Of a stretch of 64,000 bases of DNA, positions 1 through 8,632 are shown one piece after another. The translations under genes and the position numbers were made by a program. The stretch lies in NCBI RefSeq assembly GCF_001984155.1, contig NZ_MTQO01000040.1:186001-250000 (forward strand). The letters run 5' to 3'. The notes beneath the pieces were generated by a model. It worked only from the letters and a program-made list of their open reading frames with translations, was not told the DNA's origin and made no database searches. How positions within the stretch are numbered: position 1 is the first letter of the stretch; every line of letters begins with the position of its first letter. Origin of the DNA: Actinosynnema sp. ALI-1.44. GTDB lineage: Bacteria > Actinomycetota > Actinomycetes > Mycobacteriales > Pseudonocardiaceae.

Positions 1-1
1 G

Positions 2-547
2 CACATGGCGCGCAGTTCCGTGATCACTCGCTATTACCTCCAGGTGCCCAGGGGGACGGATCCCGATACATGGTCGGATGAAAAAGTCTGGGACGAGTTG
101 CACGTGCGGATGCGTGCCGATCACTATGGGGCGCTTCGTACGGGAAAGATCATCGAGCGCCGGGTAGTGGACATGACCTCACACGTGATGGATCCGATCC
201 AGCACGCGTCGCTTTTCCTCGCCGGTGACTCGGCGAGCCTGATCAGCCCGTCCGCGGCCAAGGGCGCGAACCTCGCGCTGATGGCGGCGGAACTGCTCGC
301 GAAAGCACTGGCAGGCGCGATCAACCACGGTGACGATCGCGCGCTGGCGAGGTACACGGCGGACTGCCTGCCCCGGATCTGGCGTGCACAGGAGTTCTCG
401 CATTGGATGATCAACCTGTTGCACAGCCCGGCCGGGAACGACGACCACGCGGTGTTCACGCGGTCGTTGCAGCGAGCGCGACTGGAGAGCCTGCGGGACT
501 CGCGGGCGCACCAGGACCACTTCGCTGAGGGCTACGTCGGAATCTGA
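2..547 (+). CDS. PobA-like FAD aromatic hydroxylase, C-terminal part (cut by window edge)
   Basis: The frame is already open at the first bases, so only the last ~180 residues of a flavoprotein are present. The segment GDSASLISPSAAKGANLAL matches the second FAD-binding motif (GD...P..a.G.N) of group A flavin monooxygenases, and its spacing to the C-terminus and the preceding HxxM stretch resemble 4-hydroxybenzoate 3-monooxygenase (PobA). Such enzymes use NAD(P)H and O2 to hydroxylate phenols ortho to an OH group. The Rossmann N-terminus and substrate pocket lie outside the window, so the substrate cannot be told. It is followed after 30 bp by a methyltransferase fusion on the same strand and then an exporter, which suggests tailoring in a natural-product cluster rather than aromatic catabolism; this is inference. 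Confidence 0.75.
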   Translation, partial: HMARSSVITRYYLQVPRGTDPDTWSDEKVWDELHVRMRADHYGALRTGKIIERRVVDMTSHVMDPIQHASLFLAGDSASLISPSAAKGANLALMAAELLAKALAGAINHGDDRALARYTADCLPRIWRAQEFSHWMINLLHSPAGNDDHAVFTRSLQRARLESLRDSRAHQDHFAEGYVGI

Positions 548-577
548 CAAGTAACTTCGACCCATTTCGGGGGAGAC

Positions 578-2140
578 GTGTGTTTGGCACGGCCTGACCT
601 TGACGTGCTCGATCGGATGCGTGACGTCATCCGGCGCAGCGACACCCACAGTGTGCTCGCGATGTTCGGCGTGGACGCCGACGTCGCCGCGCACTGTTCG
701 TTCGACCACGGTGCGGTACTGGTCTTCCCGGAGTCTTCGGCGCAGGCGCCGGACGCGCTCCGCGCGGAGGGGCTGGCAGTCGGCGAGATGGTGCCGAGCG
801 TCGTGGTGCGCGGCAGATTGATGCGGCGGTACGGCGTCGCGGGTCTGGACGTCGGCATCCTGCGCGCTCCCGTCGGTGACGCGGAGATCGAGATCTTCAC
901 GCTGGCGGGCGCGACGGCGGACATCGTGACCGCGGAACGGGAACACCAGCACGAGAAGCACTTCGCCCTGTCGGTGGCGAACCCGGACGCGATAGTCCTT
1001 TCAGGACTGGCGACCTCGTTGCACGACGCCGGGCTGGTGCCGGACGGCGGCGGCTACAACTCGCACGTCGACTGCACCGTGCTCTACTTCCGCCGCGGCG
1101 GGCAGCGCCTCGAGCTGATCTCCGCGGGGCAACACGACGGTGCGCTGAAGCAACACCTGCGGCACGACCCGGCATACCGGCTGCTGGAGGTGATGACCGG
1201 TGCGTGGCGGACACAGGCCGTCGCCGTCGCCGCGTCGCTCCGGCTGGCCGACCACCTGGCCGTCGGGAGGTCCGTCGCGGACATCAGTGCCGATCTCGGT
1301 CTGCACCGCGACAGCCTCCACCGCCTGCTGCGGTACCTGACGAGCCTGGGGGTGCTGCGGACGGACGGCGGCACGTTCACGTTGACCGCGTTGGGTGAGC
1401 TGTTGCGGACGGACGCGTCGAACTCGTTGCAGCCGCTGGCAGTGCTGTACGGGGACTCGTTCTACCAGTCGTTCGGCCAGCTCGAACAGGCGGTGCGCAC
1501 CGGCCGCGAATCCTTCGACGGCGTGTTCGGCAAGCACCACTTCGACTACTTCGCCGAGCACCCCGACCTGGGCTTCAACCGGGCGATGGCCGCGAGCGCG
1601 GCGATCTTCGGGCAGGTCGCGGAGGCCTTCGACTTCACGTCGGCCCGGCATGTCGTCGATGTCGCGGGCGGCACCGGGGAACTGCTCAAGCAGGTGCTGA
1701 ACACGGTGCCCCACCTGCGCGGCACGCTGTTCGAGCGGCCCGATGTCATCCCGGCCGCGCGGGCCAACCTGGCCGGGTGCGTCGAGCGGTGCACGTTCGT
1801 CGGCGGTGACTTCACCAGTTCCGTGCCGGGCGGCGGTGACGTCTACCTGTTGTCCCGCGTGCTGCACGACTGGGACGACCAGCAGTGCCTGGCGATCCTG
1901 AAGCGGTGTGCCTCGTCCATGGGGCCGGAGGCGACGTTGCTCGTGGTCGAACGGCTGCTCCCGGAGGATTGCTCGCCGTCCCTCGCCGTGGCGTGGGACG
2001 TGCACATGCTGTGCAACGTCGGTGGCAGGGAACGGACTCTCGGGCACTACCGGGGGTTGCTCGCCGAGGTCGGGCTGGTCGTCACATCGGCAACGGACCT
2101 GCCGTTGGACTTCTCCCTGATCACCGCGCGGGTCGGCTGA
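578..2140 (+). CDS. VOC-like domain fused to SAM-dependent O-methyltransferase
   Basis: The 520-residue protein starts at GTG 578 behind GGGGGAG. Residues ~200-290 form the winged-helix dimerisation domain and ~330-520 the Rossmann fold of the acetylserotonin/caffeate O-methyltransferase-like family: VVDVAGGTGELLK near 360 (SAM loop) and LSRVLHDWDD near 425, whose His is the usual catalytic base. Family members are normally ~340 aa; here about 200 residues are added in front. That extension ends in HVDCTVLYFRRGGQRLELI, which resembles the last strands of a vicinal-oxygen-chelate (HPPD/glyoxalase) half, but a full metal triad is not evident. The gene lies 30 bp behind the PobA-like hydroxylase and is probably cotranscribed, so hydroxylation followed by O-methylation of an aromatic ring is plausible. 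Methyl acceptor unknown. C-methylation cannot be excluded. Confidence 0.8.
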   Translation: MCLARPDLDVLDRMRDVIRRSDTHSVLAMFGVDADVAAHCSFDHGAVLVFPESSAQAPDALRAEGLAVGEMVPSVVVRGRLMRRYGVAGLDVGILRAPVGDAEIEIFTLAGATADIVTAEREHQHEKHFALSVANPDAIVLSGLATSLHDAGLVPDGGGYNSHVDCTVLYFRRGGQRLELISAGQHDGALKQHLRHDPAYRLLEVMTGAWRTQAVAVAASLRLADHLAVGRSVADISADLGLHRDSLHRLLRYLTSLGVLRTDGGTFTLTALGELLRTDASNSLQPLAVLYGDSFYQSFGQLEQAVRTGRESFDGVFGKHHFDYFAEHPDLGFNRAMAASAAIFGQVAEAFDFTSARHVVDVAGGTGELLKQVLNTVPHLRGTLFERPDVIPAARANLAGCVERCTFVGGDFTSSVPGGGDVYLLSRVLHDWDDQQCLAILKRCASSMGPEATLLVVERLLPEDCSPSLAVAWDVHMLCNVGGRERTLGHYRGLLAEVGLVVTSATDLPLDFSLITARVG

Positions 2141-2212
2141 TCGTTCGGCGCCGGTTTTTCGTGCCGGGCGGGAACCGGATAGGGTTTCGCGCCCTCGAAG
2201 TGAAGCCACGGG

Positions 2213-2245
2213 AAGTCGCGGGCGTCGTGGGGCCGCTCGCGACTT
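2213..2245. terminator. Inverted repeat between convergent genes
   Basis: AAGTCGCG (2213-2220) and CGCGACTT (2238-2245) form a perfect 8-bp inverted repeat with a 17-nt loop, in the 130 bp between the ends of the methyltransferase (+) and drrB-like gene (-). There is no clear T-tract, so its role as a terminator is only a guess from position. Confidence 0.3.
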
Positions 2246-2270
2246 GCCGTGGCGTCGTCGGCTCGGCGGT

Positions 2271-3059
2271 TCAGCGGCTGATGCGGCGGCGGTAGAGCGC
2301 TGTCGCGAGGATGAAGGAGAAGAGCAGCAGACCCGCTGTCCACACCAGGGCCGTCCAGCCGTTGTCGCCGATGGGTGTTCCGGTGAGCAAGCCCCGCGTC
2401 GTCTCGATGACCGGCGTGATCGGCTGGTTCTCACTGATCACCCGCAGGAACGCGGGCATCGTGCCAGGTGGAACGAACGCGCTGCTGAGGTACGGCAGGA
2501 AGAGCATGAAGAAGCTCAGCCCGCTCGCGGCCTGGACGCTGCGCGCCACCGCGCCCAAACCGGCGGCCAGCCAGGACAACGCCAGCACGTACAGCGCCAG
2601 CAGTCCGGCGGTGAGCAGCCAGTCGACCACGGAACCGTTGGGGCGGAACCCCATCGCGATCGCCGTGCCGATCACGATCGCGGTGGACAGCGCGTTCTTG
2701 GCCATGCTCGCCACGACGTGACCGGTCAGCAGGGCGAAGCTGCTGATCGGCATGGAACGCAGCCTGTCGATCATGCCGTTGTTCATGTCGTCGGCAACGG
2801 CCATCGCCGTCGATGCCGCGCCGTAACCGACGCACAGCAGGATCGTGCCGGGCACGACGTAGTTGATGTACTCCACTCCGGTGTTGATCGCGCCGCCGAA
2901 GACGTACACGAACAGCGACATCATCAGCAGTGGCAACAGGATCGCCATCATCAGCGTTTCCACGTCGCGCCGGCTCAGCCGGATGGAGCGGCCGATCATC
3001 GTCAGCGCGTCGCTGATCGCGTTGCCGAGGCCGCCGTGCCGGATCGCTGTCGTCGTCAT
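2271..3059 (-). CDS. DrrB-like ABC-2 type permease
   Basis: A 262-residue membrane protein with about six hydrophobic segments of the ABC-2 (DrrB/NodJ) permease family. It would pair with the ATPase encoded just upstream to export a hydrophobic compound, in the way DrrAB exports daunorubicin. I place the start at ATG 3059 (MTTTAIRHGG) because GGGGAGG sits at good distance; an upstream in-frame ATG at 3110 has no such site. The 156-bp gap from the ATPase stop is long for such a pair and holds two small palindromes (TGACAC-n5-GTGTCA overlapping the ATPase stop codon at 3202-3218, and GCCACGTGGC at 3173-3182), so the permease level may be set separately. Confidence 0.88.
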   Translation of the reverse strand: MTTTAIRHGGLGNAISDALTMIGRSIRLSRRDVETLMMAILLPLLMMSLFVYVFGGAINTGVEYINYVVPGTILLCVGYGAASTAMAVADDMNNGMIDRLRSMPISSFALLTGHVVASMAKNALSTAIVIGTAIAMGFRPNGSVVDWLLTAGLLALYVLALSWLAAGLGAVARSVQAASGLSFFMLFLPYLSSAFVPPGTMPAFLRVISENQPITPVIETTRGLLTGTPIGDNGWTALVWTAGLLLFSFILATALYRRRISR

Positions 3060-3215
3060 GACAGTTCCGCCTCCCCGATAATTCGACGCTTGGTCACCTT
3101 GGGCTGGCACCGTTCAGTTCGGTGCGTACTGGTGGCTGGTTCGCGCCACGTTCCCCTGAGGTGCGGTTGGGTGCCACGTGGCCTGTGTTGGGCCTTGGGG
3201 TTGACACAAAGGGTG

Positions 3216-4148
<933 letters not shown>

Positions 4149-4161
4149 CGGTCCCTCCCCA

Positions 4162-4209
4162 TTTACTGCGTATGTGATACGCGAAATAGCGTAGCATCTA
4201 CGCAGTAAA
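4162..4209. promoter_or_regulatory. Tandem TetR operators in the divergent tetR/drrA promoter
   Basis: Two perfect 15-bp palindromes lie here: GCGTATgtgATACGC (4168-4182) and GCGTAGcatCTACGC (4189-4203). Their centres (4175 and 4196) are 21 bp apart, two helical turns. They are enclosed by an outer perfect inverted repeat TTTACTGCGTA (4162-4172) / TACGCAGTAAA (4199-4209). The array covers the putative -35 region of the TetR gene (-10 TAGACT at 4229-4234) and the promoter region of the exporter, so one bound TetR tetramer or dimer pair could silence both. Confidence 0.75.
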
Positions 4210-4255
4210 GGTCCGCAAGACCTTCTCCTAGACTCGGTCGGGAAGAGAGGGAGCG

Positions 4256-5014
4256 ATGACAGACGAGACCGAGCTGCCTGACCACATCGCGTTGCTGTGG
4301 GGCACACGGGAAACGGCCAGGCGCGGGCCGAAACGGACCCTCACGCCCTCGGAGATCACGCGAGCCGCCATCGCGGTCGCCGACACCGAGGGTCTCGCCG
4401 CCGTGTCGATGGCGAAGGTCGCGGCCCAGCTCGGCAACTCCACGATGGCGCTCTACCGGTACGTCAAGAGCAAGAGCGAACTGCTGATGCTGATGGCCGA
4501 CGCGGCGCTGGAGCCGCCACCGCCGTTCCCCGAGGGCATCGGCTGGCGGGAAGGCCTCCACCTGTGGTCGCACGCGATCATGAAAGCCGTGGCCCAGCAC
4601 CCGTGGTACCACGAGATCCCGGTGTCCGCGCCGCCCTTCGGTCCGCACAACCTGTTGTGGTACGACCGGGGTCTGGCAACGCTGGGCGAAACGGACCTGT
4701 CGGAGCCGGAGAAGGCCGGGATCGTGATGGGCCTGCTCACCTTCGTGCGCGGCGAGTACCAACTGCGAGCACAGCTGTCGGCCGGGTTCCAGGAGAACCC
4801 GGCGGCTTTCGGCCGCCAGTACCACGCGGTGTTGACGCGGTTGCTCGATCCGAGCCAGTACCCGGCGCTGACCAAGCTCGTGGCCGCCGGCGTGTTCGAC
4901 CAGGATTCGTTGTGGGCCGAAGGCGACATCGACACCGACTTCGACTTCAGCCTCCAGCTCTACCTCGACGGCGTCGCCGCCTACCTCGAACGCCGGGCCG
5001 GGTCAGGGCAGTAG
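4256..5014 (+). CDS. TetR-family transcriptional regulator
   Basis: The 252-residue protein has an N-terminal helix-turn-helix at ~30-75 (LTPSEITRAAIAVADTEG followed by MAKVAAQLGNSTMALYRYVKSK) and a C-terminal ligand domain of the TetR_C_1/TetR_C_33 type usual in drug-responsive actinobacterial regulators. ATG 4256 follows GAGAGGGAGCG. It is divergent from the DrrAB exporter with two palindromes between, the classical layout of a repressor of an efflux pump. Its last 12 bp overlap the convergent oxidoreductase remnant. The effector is unknown, probably the exported metabolite or a precursor. Confidence 0.9.
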   Translation: MTDETELPDHIALLWGTRETARRGPKRTLTPSEITRAAIAVADTEGLAAVSMAKVAAQLGNSTMALYRYVKSKSELLMLMADAALEPPPPFPEGIGWREGLHLWSHAIMKAVAQHPWYHEIPVSAPPFGPHNLLWYDRGLATLGETDLSEPEKAGIVMGLLTFVRGEYQLRAQLSAGFQENPAAFGRQYHAVLTRLLDPSQYPALTKLVAAGVFDQDSLWAEGDIDTDFDFSLQLYLDGVAAYLERRAGSGQ

Positions 5015-5542
5015 CAGGATCTTGCCGACGACCTCGCGTGCCTCCTTCGCGCGGTGTGCGTCGGCAGCCTGGTCGAGCGGGTAGGTCCGGCCGATCACCG
5101 GCCTGATCCGGCCCGCCGCGGTCAGCTCGAAGAGGTGCTCGATCCGGCGGCGCTGATCCGGGTGGAACGTCGAGAGCTGCTCGATGCCCCGCATGGTGAC
5201 ACCGCGCTCGGTGGCTTGTTCTTCCGTGGTGAAGTCCGCTGAACTGCTGGCGTCGCCGTGAATCGAGTACACGCCGCCGGTGCGCACAGCACCGAACGCC
5301 GCTCGGCCCGGCGCGCCGCCGACACCGTCGAACGCGATGTCCACGGCGCCGACCTGCTCGATCCAGTCGGGGGAGCTGTAGTCGATCGCGACATCGGCGC
5401 CGAGTTCCTTCACCAGCGCCAGTTTCTCCGCGCCACGAGCCGCGCCGATCACCCGGGCGCCTGCGGCCACCGCGAGTTGGACCAGGATCGTGCCGAGACC
5501 GCCCGCCGCCGGTTGGATCAGCACCGTGTGCCCGGCACGCAA
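5003..5542 (-). pseudogene. N-truncated zinc-type quinone oxidoreductase (MDR family)
   Basis: Only the C-terminal ~180-190 residues of an MDR quinone oxidoreductase are present: the NADPH Rossmann motif AAGGLGTILVQLA, followed by the usual C-terminal segments to GKILLLP. Full-length relatives have ~300-325 residues; the GroES-like catalytic half is absent. The frame is readable further up (DGSTALALTEAVSLRAGH, to about 5578), then runs without homology into the end of fdsD, so a deletion appears to have joined fdsD to the middle of this gene. The only start is TTG 5542 without a good ribosome site. Probably non-functional, though it may still be transcribed with the fds operon. Confidence 0.75.
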
Positions 5543-5597
5543 CGAGACCGCCTCCGTCAGGGCAAGAGCAGTGCTGCCGTCGCAACCTCTGTCGAGG

Positions 5598-5813
5598 TCA
5601 AGGCCGCAGGTGCGTGACCGCGCGGAGCACGAGCGGGTCGAGTGACGCCGCCTCGGTCTCCGCGCGGCGCAGGAGATCCGCCTTCATCCGCGGGTCCCAG
5701 AACAGCTTGATGTGCTGCGCTATCGCGGCCGCCGCCTCGTCGGTGGGGCGGTGGTGGAACTGCACCGCGATCTCGTTCGCCAGGCGGACCTGCGGATTGA
5801 CTGCGTGTGTCAT
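5598..5813 (-). CDS. fdsD: Formate dehydrogenase delta subunit
   Basis: The 71-residue protein matches the small FdsD subunit: N-terminal RLANEIAVQFHH and the central HIKLFWDPRMKADLL. FdsD is a small accessory subunit of soluble NAD-dependent molybdenum formate dehydrogenases whose role is in assembly or stability. It begins 8 bp after fdsA, as the last intact gene of fdsGBAD. In proteobacterial fds operons an fdsC sulfurtransferase-like gene separates fdsA and fdsD; here it is missing and must be supplied elsewhere (for example by FdhD). Confidence 0.85.
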   Translation of the reverse strand: MTHAVNPQVRLANEIAVQFHHRPTDEAAAAIAQHIKLFWDPRMKADLLRRAETEAASLDPLVLRAVTHLRP

Positions 5814-5821
5814 GTGTTGGC

Positions 5822-8632
5822 TCAGTCCACTGCCATCGGGATGTCCTGCCGGGCCACGTCCTGCGCCGGTCCGGCGGGCGTGCGCAGACCGACCTGGACG
5901 GCGGTCACCTTGTACTCGGGGCAGTTCGTCGCCCAGTCCGAATTCTCCGTCGTCACCACGTTCGCTCCGGTCACCGGGTGGTGGAACGTGGTGTACACCA
6001 CACCGACCGGCATCCGGTCCGAGATCACGGCCTTCAGCGACGTCTCACCGACCCTGGAGGCCAGCGACACCATGTCGCCGTTCTCGATCCCGCGCACCTC
6101 GGCGTCGTGCGGGTGGATCTCCAGCACGTCCTCCGGGTGCCACGCCACGTTGGCCGTGCGCCGGGTCTGTGCGCCGACGTTGTACTGCGACAGGATCCGG
6201 CCGGTGGTCAGGATCAACGGGTACTTGCGCGTGCTGCGCTCGTCCGTCGGCACGAACGTGGTCGGCACGAACGCGCCCTTGCCGCGCACGAACCCGTCGA
6301 CGTGCATGATCGGCGTTCCGGTCGGCGCCGCGTCGTTGCACGGCCACTGCACGCTGCCCAGCTTGTCGAGTTTCTCGAACGAGACACCGGCGAAGGTGGG
6401 CGTGACCGCTGCGATCTCGTCCATGATCTCGCTGGGGTTGTCGTAGGACATCTCGTAACCCATCGCCTGCGCGATGCGGCACGGGATCTCCCACTCGTGC
6501 ATGCCGGTCTTCGGCGCCATCACCGGGCGCACCCGGTTGATCCGCCGCTCGGCGTTGGTGAACGTGCCGTCCTTCTCCAGGAACGACGTCCCCGGCAGGA
6601 ACACGTGCGCGAACTTGGCCGTCTCGTTGATGAACAGGTCCTGCACCACGACGAGGTCCATCGCCGCGAGCGCGGCGGTGACGTGCTTGGTGTTCGGGTC
6701 GGACTGCGCGATGTCCTCGCCCTGCACGAACAAAGCACGGAACGTGCCGTCGATGGCCGCGTCGAACATGTTCGGGATCCGCAGGCCCGGCTCCGGCAGG
6801 ATCGGGCGGCCCCACAGCGTCTCGAACACCTCGCGGACGGCCTCGTCCGACACGTGCCGGTAGCCCGACAGCTCGTGCGGGAACGAGCCCATGTCACACG
6901 AGCCCTGCACGTTGTTCTGGCCGCGCAACGGGTTCACGCCGACGCCGTCCCGGCCGATGTTGCCGGTGGCCATGGCGAGGTTGGCCATGCCCATGACCAT
7001 CGTCGAGCCCTGGCTGTGCTCGGTCACCCCAAGGCCGTAGTAGATCGCCGCGTTGCCGCCGGTCGCATACAACCGGGCGGCCGCGCGCAGTTCGTCGGCG
7101 GGGACGCCGCTGATCGCCTCGGTGGCCTCCGGGCTGTTCTCCGGACGGGCGATGAACTCGGCCCACTCCTCGAAGCCCTCACACCGCGCGTCCACGAAGT
7201 CCTGGTCCACCAGTCCTTCGGTAACGACGACGTGCGCGAAAGCGTTGACCACGGCGACGTTCGTGCCCGGCTGGAGCCGCAAGTGGTGCTGTGCCTGGAT
7301 GTGCGGAGAGCGCACGAGGTCGATCGTGCGCGGGTCGAGCACGATCAGCTTGGCGCCTTCCCTGATCCGCTTCTTCATCCGGGACGCGAACACCGGGTGG
7401 GCGTCGGTCGGGTTCGCGCCGATCACCACGATCACGTCGGCCTCGGCGACGGACTTGAAGTCCTGGGTCCCCGCCGACGTGCCGAACGTCTGCTTGAGCC
7501 CGTAACCGGTGGGCGAGTGGCAGACGCGGGCGCACGTGTCGACGTTGTTGTTGCCGAACGCCGCGCGCACCATCTTCTGCACGACGTAGACCTCTTCGTT
7601 CGTGGTGCGCGACGAGGTGATGCCGCCGATCGAGCCGGGCCCGTGCTGTGCTTGCACTTCCAGCAGCTTCCGCGCGGTGTGCTCGATCGCGGTGTCCCAG
7701 TCGACGACCTGCCACTCGTCGGTGATCGACTCGCGGATCATCGGCTCGAGCTCGCGGTCCGGGTGTGTGGCGTAGCCGAAGGCGAAACGGCCCTTGACGC
7801 ACGAGTGGCCCTCGTTGGCGCCGCCGTCCTTGTAGGGCACCATCCGCACGAGCTGGTCGCCGCGCATCTCGGCCTTGAACGAGCAGCCGACACCGCAGTA
7901 CGCGCACGTGGTGACCACGCTGCGCGTCGGCATTCCCAGCTCCACCACGGACTTCTCCTGCAGTGTGGCCGTCGGGCACGCCTGCACGCACGCACCGCAC
8001 GACACGCACTCGGAGTCCATGAAGTCCACGCCACCGGCCGAGACCTTGGACTCGAAGCCGCGGCCTTCGATCGTCAACGCGAAGGTGCCCTGGATCTCGC
8101 CGCACGCCCGGACACACCGCGAGCACGCGATGCACTTGGAGGCGTCGAAGTCGAAGTAGGGGTTGCTGGAGTCGGTCAGCAGGTCGAGGTGGTTCTCGCC
8201 CTCGTAGCCGTACCGGACCTGGCGCAGGCCGACGACACCGGACATGTCCTGCAGTTCGCAGTCGCCGTTGGCCGAGCACGTCAGGCAGTCCAGCGGGTGA
8301 TCGGAGATGTAGAGCTCCATCACGCCCTGACGGAGTTTCTCCACCCTCGGCGTCTGGGTGCGGACCTTCATGCCGTCGGCGACCGGTGTGGTGCAGGAGG
8401 CGGGAGTGCCCTTGCGGCCGTCGATCTCGACGAGGCAGAGCCTGCACGACCCGAAGGCGTCCAGGCTGTCGGTCGCGCACAGCTTGGGGATGTCGATGCC
8501 GGTCATGGCGGCCGCGCGCATGACCGACGTGCCCGGGGGCACGGTCATCGGCATGCCGTCGATCTCCACCGTGACGGTCGCCTCGCCCGCGACGGCGGGT
8601 GTGCCGAGGTCGGGTTCTTTCATCAGCGTCAT
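5822..8632 (-). CDS. fdsA: NAD-dependent formate dehydrogenase, alpha (molybdenum) subunit
   Basis: The 936-residue catalytic subunit oxidises formate to CO2 at a bis-MGD molybdenum centre. The N-terminus carries a NuoG-like [2Fe-2S] domain (CATDSLDAFGSCRLC), the His-ligated cluster HPLDCLTCSANGDC, two ferredoxin [4Fe-4S] motifs (CIACSRCVRAC, CVSCGACVQAC) and then the [4Fe-4S] motif CAYCGVGC. The Mo ligand is a cysteine, not selenocysteine, in ARVCHSPTGYG (about residue 371, as in known FdsA). ATG 8632 overlaps the fdsB stop by ATGA, indicating translational coupling. Length is close to the ~960 aa of Cupriavidus FdsA. It is cytoplasmic: there is no Tat signal. Confidence 0.96.
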   Translation of the reverse strand: MTLMKEPDLGTPAVAGEATVTVEIDGMPMTVPPGTSVMRAAAMTGIDIPKLCATDSLDAFGSCRLCLVEIDGRKGTPASCTTPVADGMKVRTQTPRVEKLRQGVMELYISDHPLDCLTCSANGDCELQDMSGVVGLRQVRYGYEGENHLDLLTDSSNPYFDFDASKCIACSRCVRACGEIQGTFALTIEGRGFESKVSAGGVDFMDSECVSCGACVQACPTATLQEKSVVELGMPTRSVVTTCAYCGVGCSFKAEMRGDQLVRMVPYKDGGANEGHSCVKGRFAFGYATHPDRELEPMIRESITDEWQVVDWDTAIEHTARKLLEVQAQHGPGSIGGITSSRTTNEEVYVVQKMVRAAFGNNNVDTCARVCHSPTGYGLKQTFGTSAGTQDFKSVAEADVIVVIGANPTDAHPVFASRMKKRIREGAKLIVLDPRTIDLVRSPHIQAQHHLRLQPGTNVAVVNAFAHVVVTEGLVDQDFVDARCEGFEEWAEFIARPENSPEATEAISGVPADELRAAARLYATGGNAAIYYGLGVTEHSQGSTMVMGMANLAMATGNIGRDGVGVNPLRGQNNVQGSCDMGSFPHELSGYRHVSDEAVREVFETLWGRPILPEPGLRIPNMFDAAIDGTFRALFVQGEDIAQSDPNTKHVTAALAAMDLVVVQDLFINETAKFAHVFLPGTSFLEKDGTFTNAERRINRVRPVMAPKTGMHEWEIPCRIAQAMGYEMSYDNPSEIMDEIAAVTPTFAGVSFEKLDKLGSVQWPCNDAAPTGTPIMHVDGFVRGKGAFVPTTFVPTDERSTRKYPLILTTGRILSQYNVGAQTRRTANVAWHPEDVLEIHPHDAEVRGIENGDMVSLASRVGETSLKAVISDRMPVGVVYTTFHHPVTGANVVTTENSDWATNCPEYKVTAVQVGLRTPAGPAQDVARQDIPMAVD

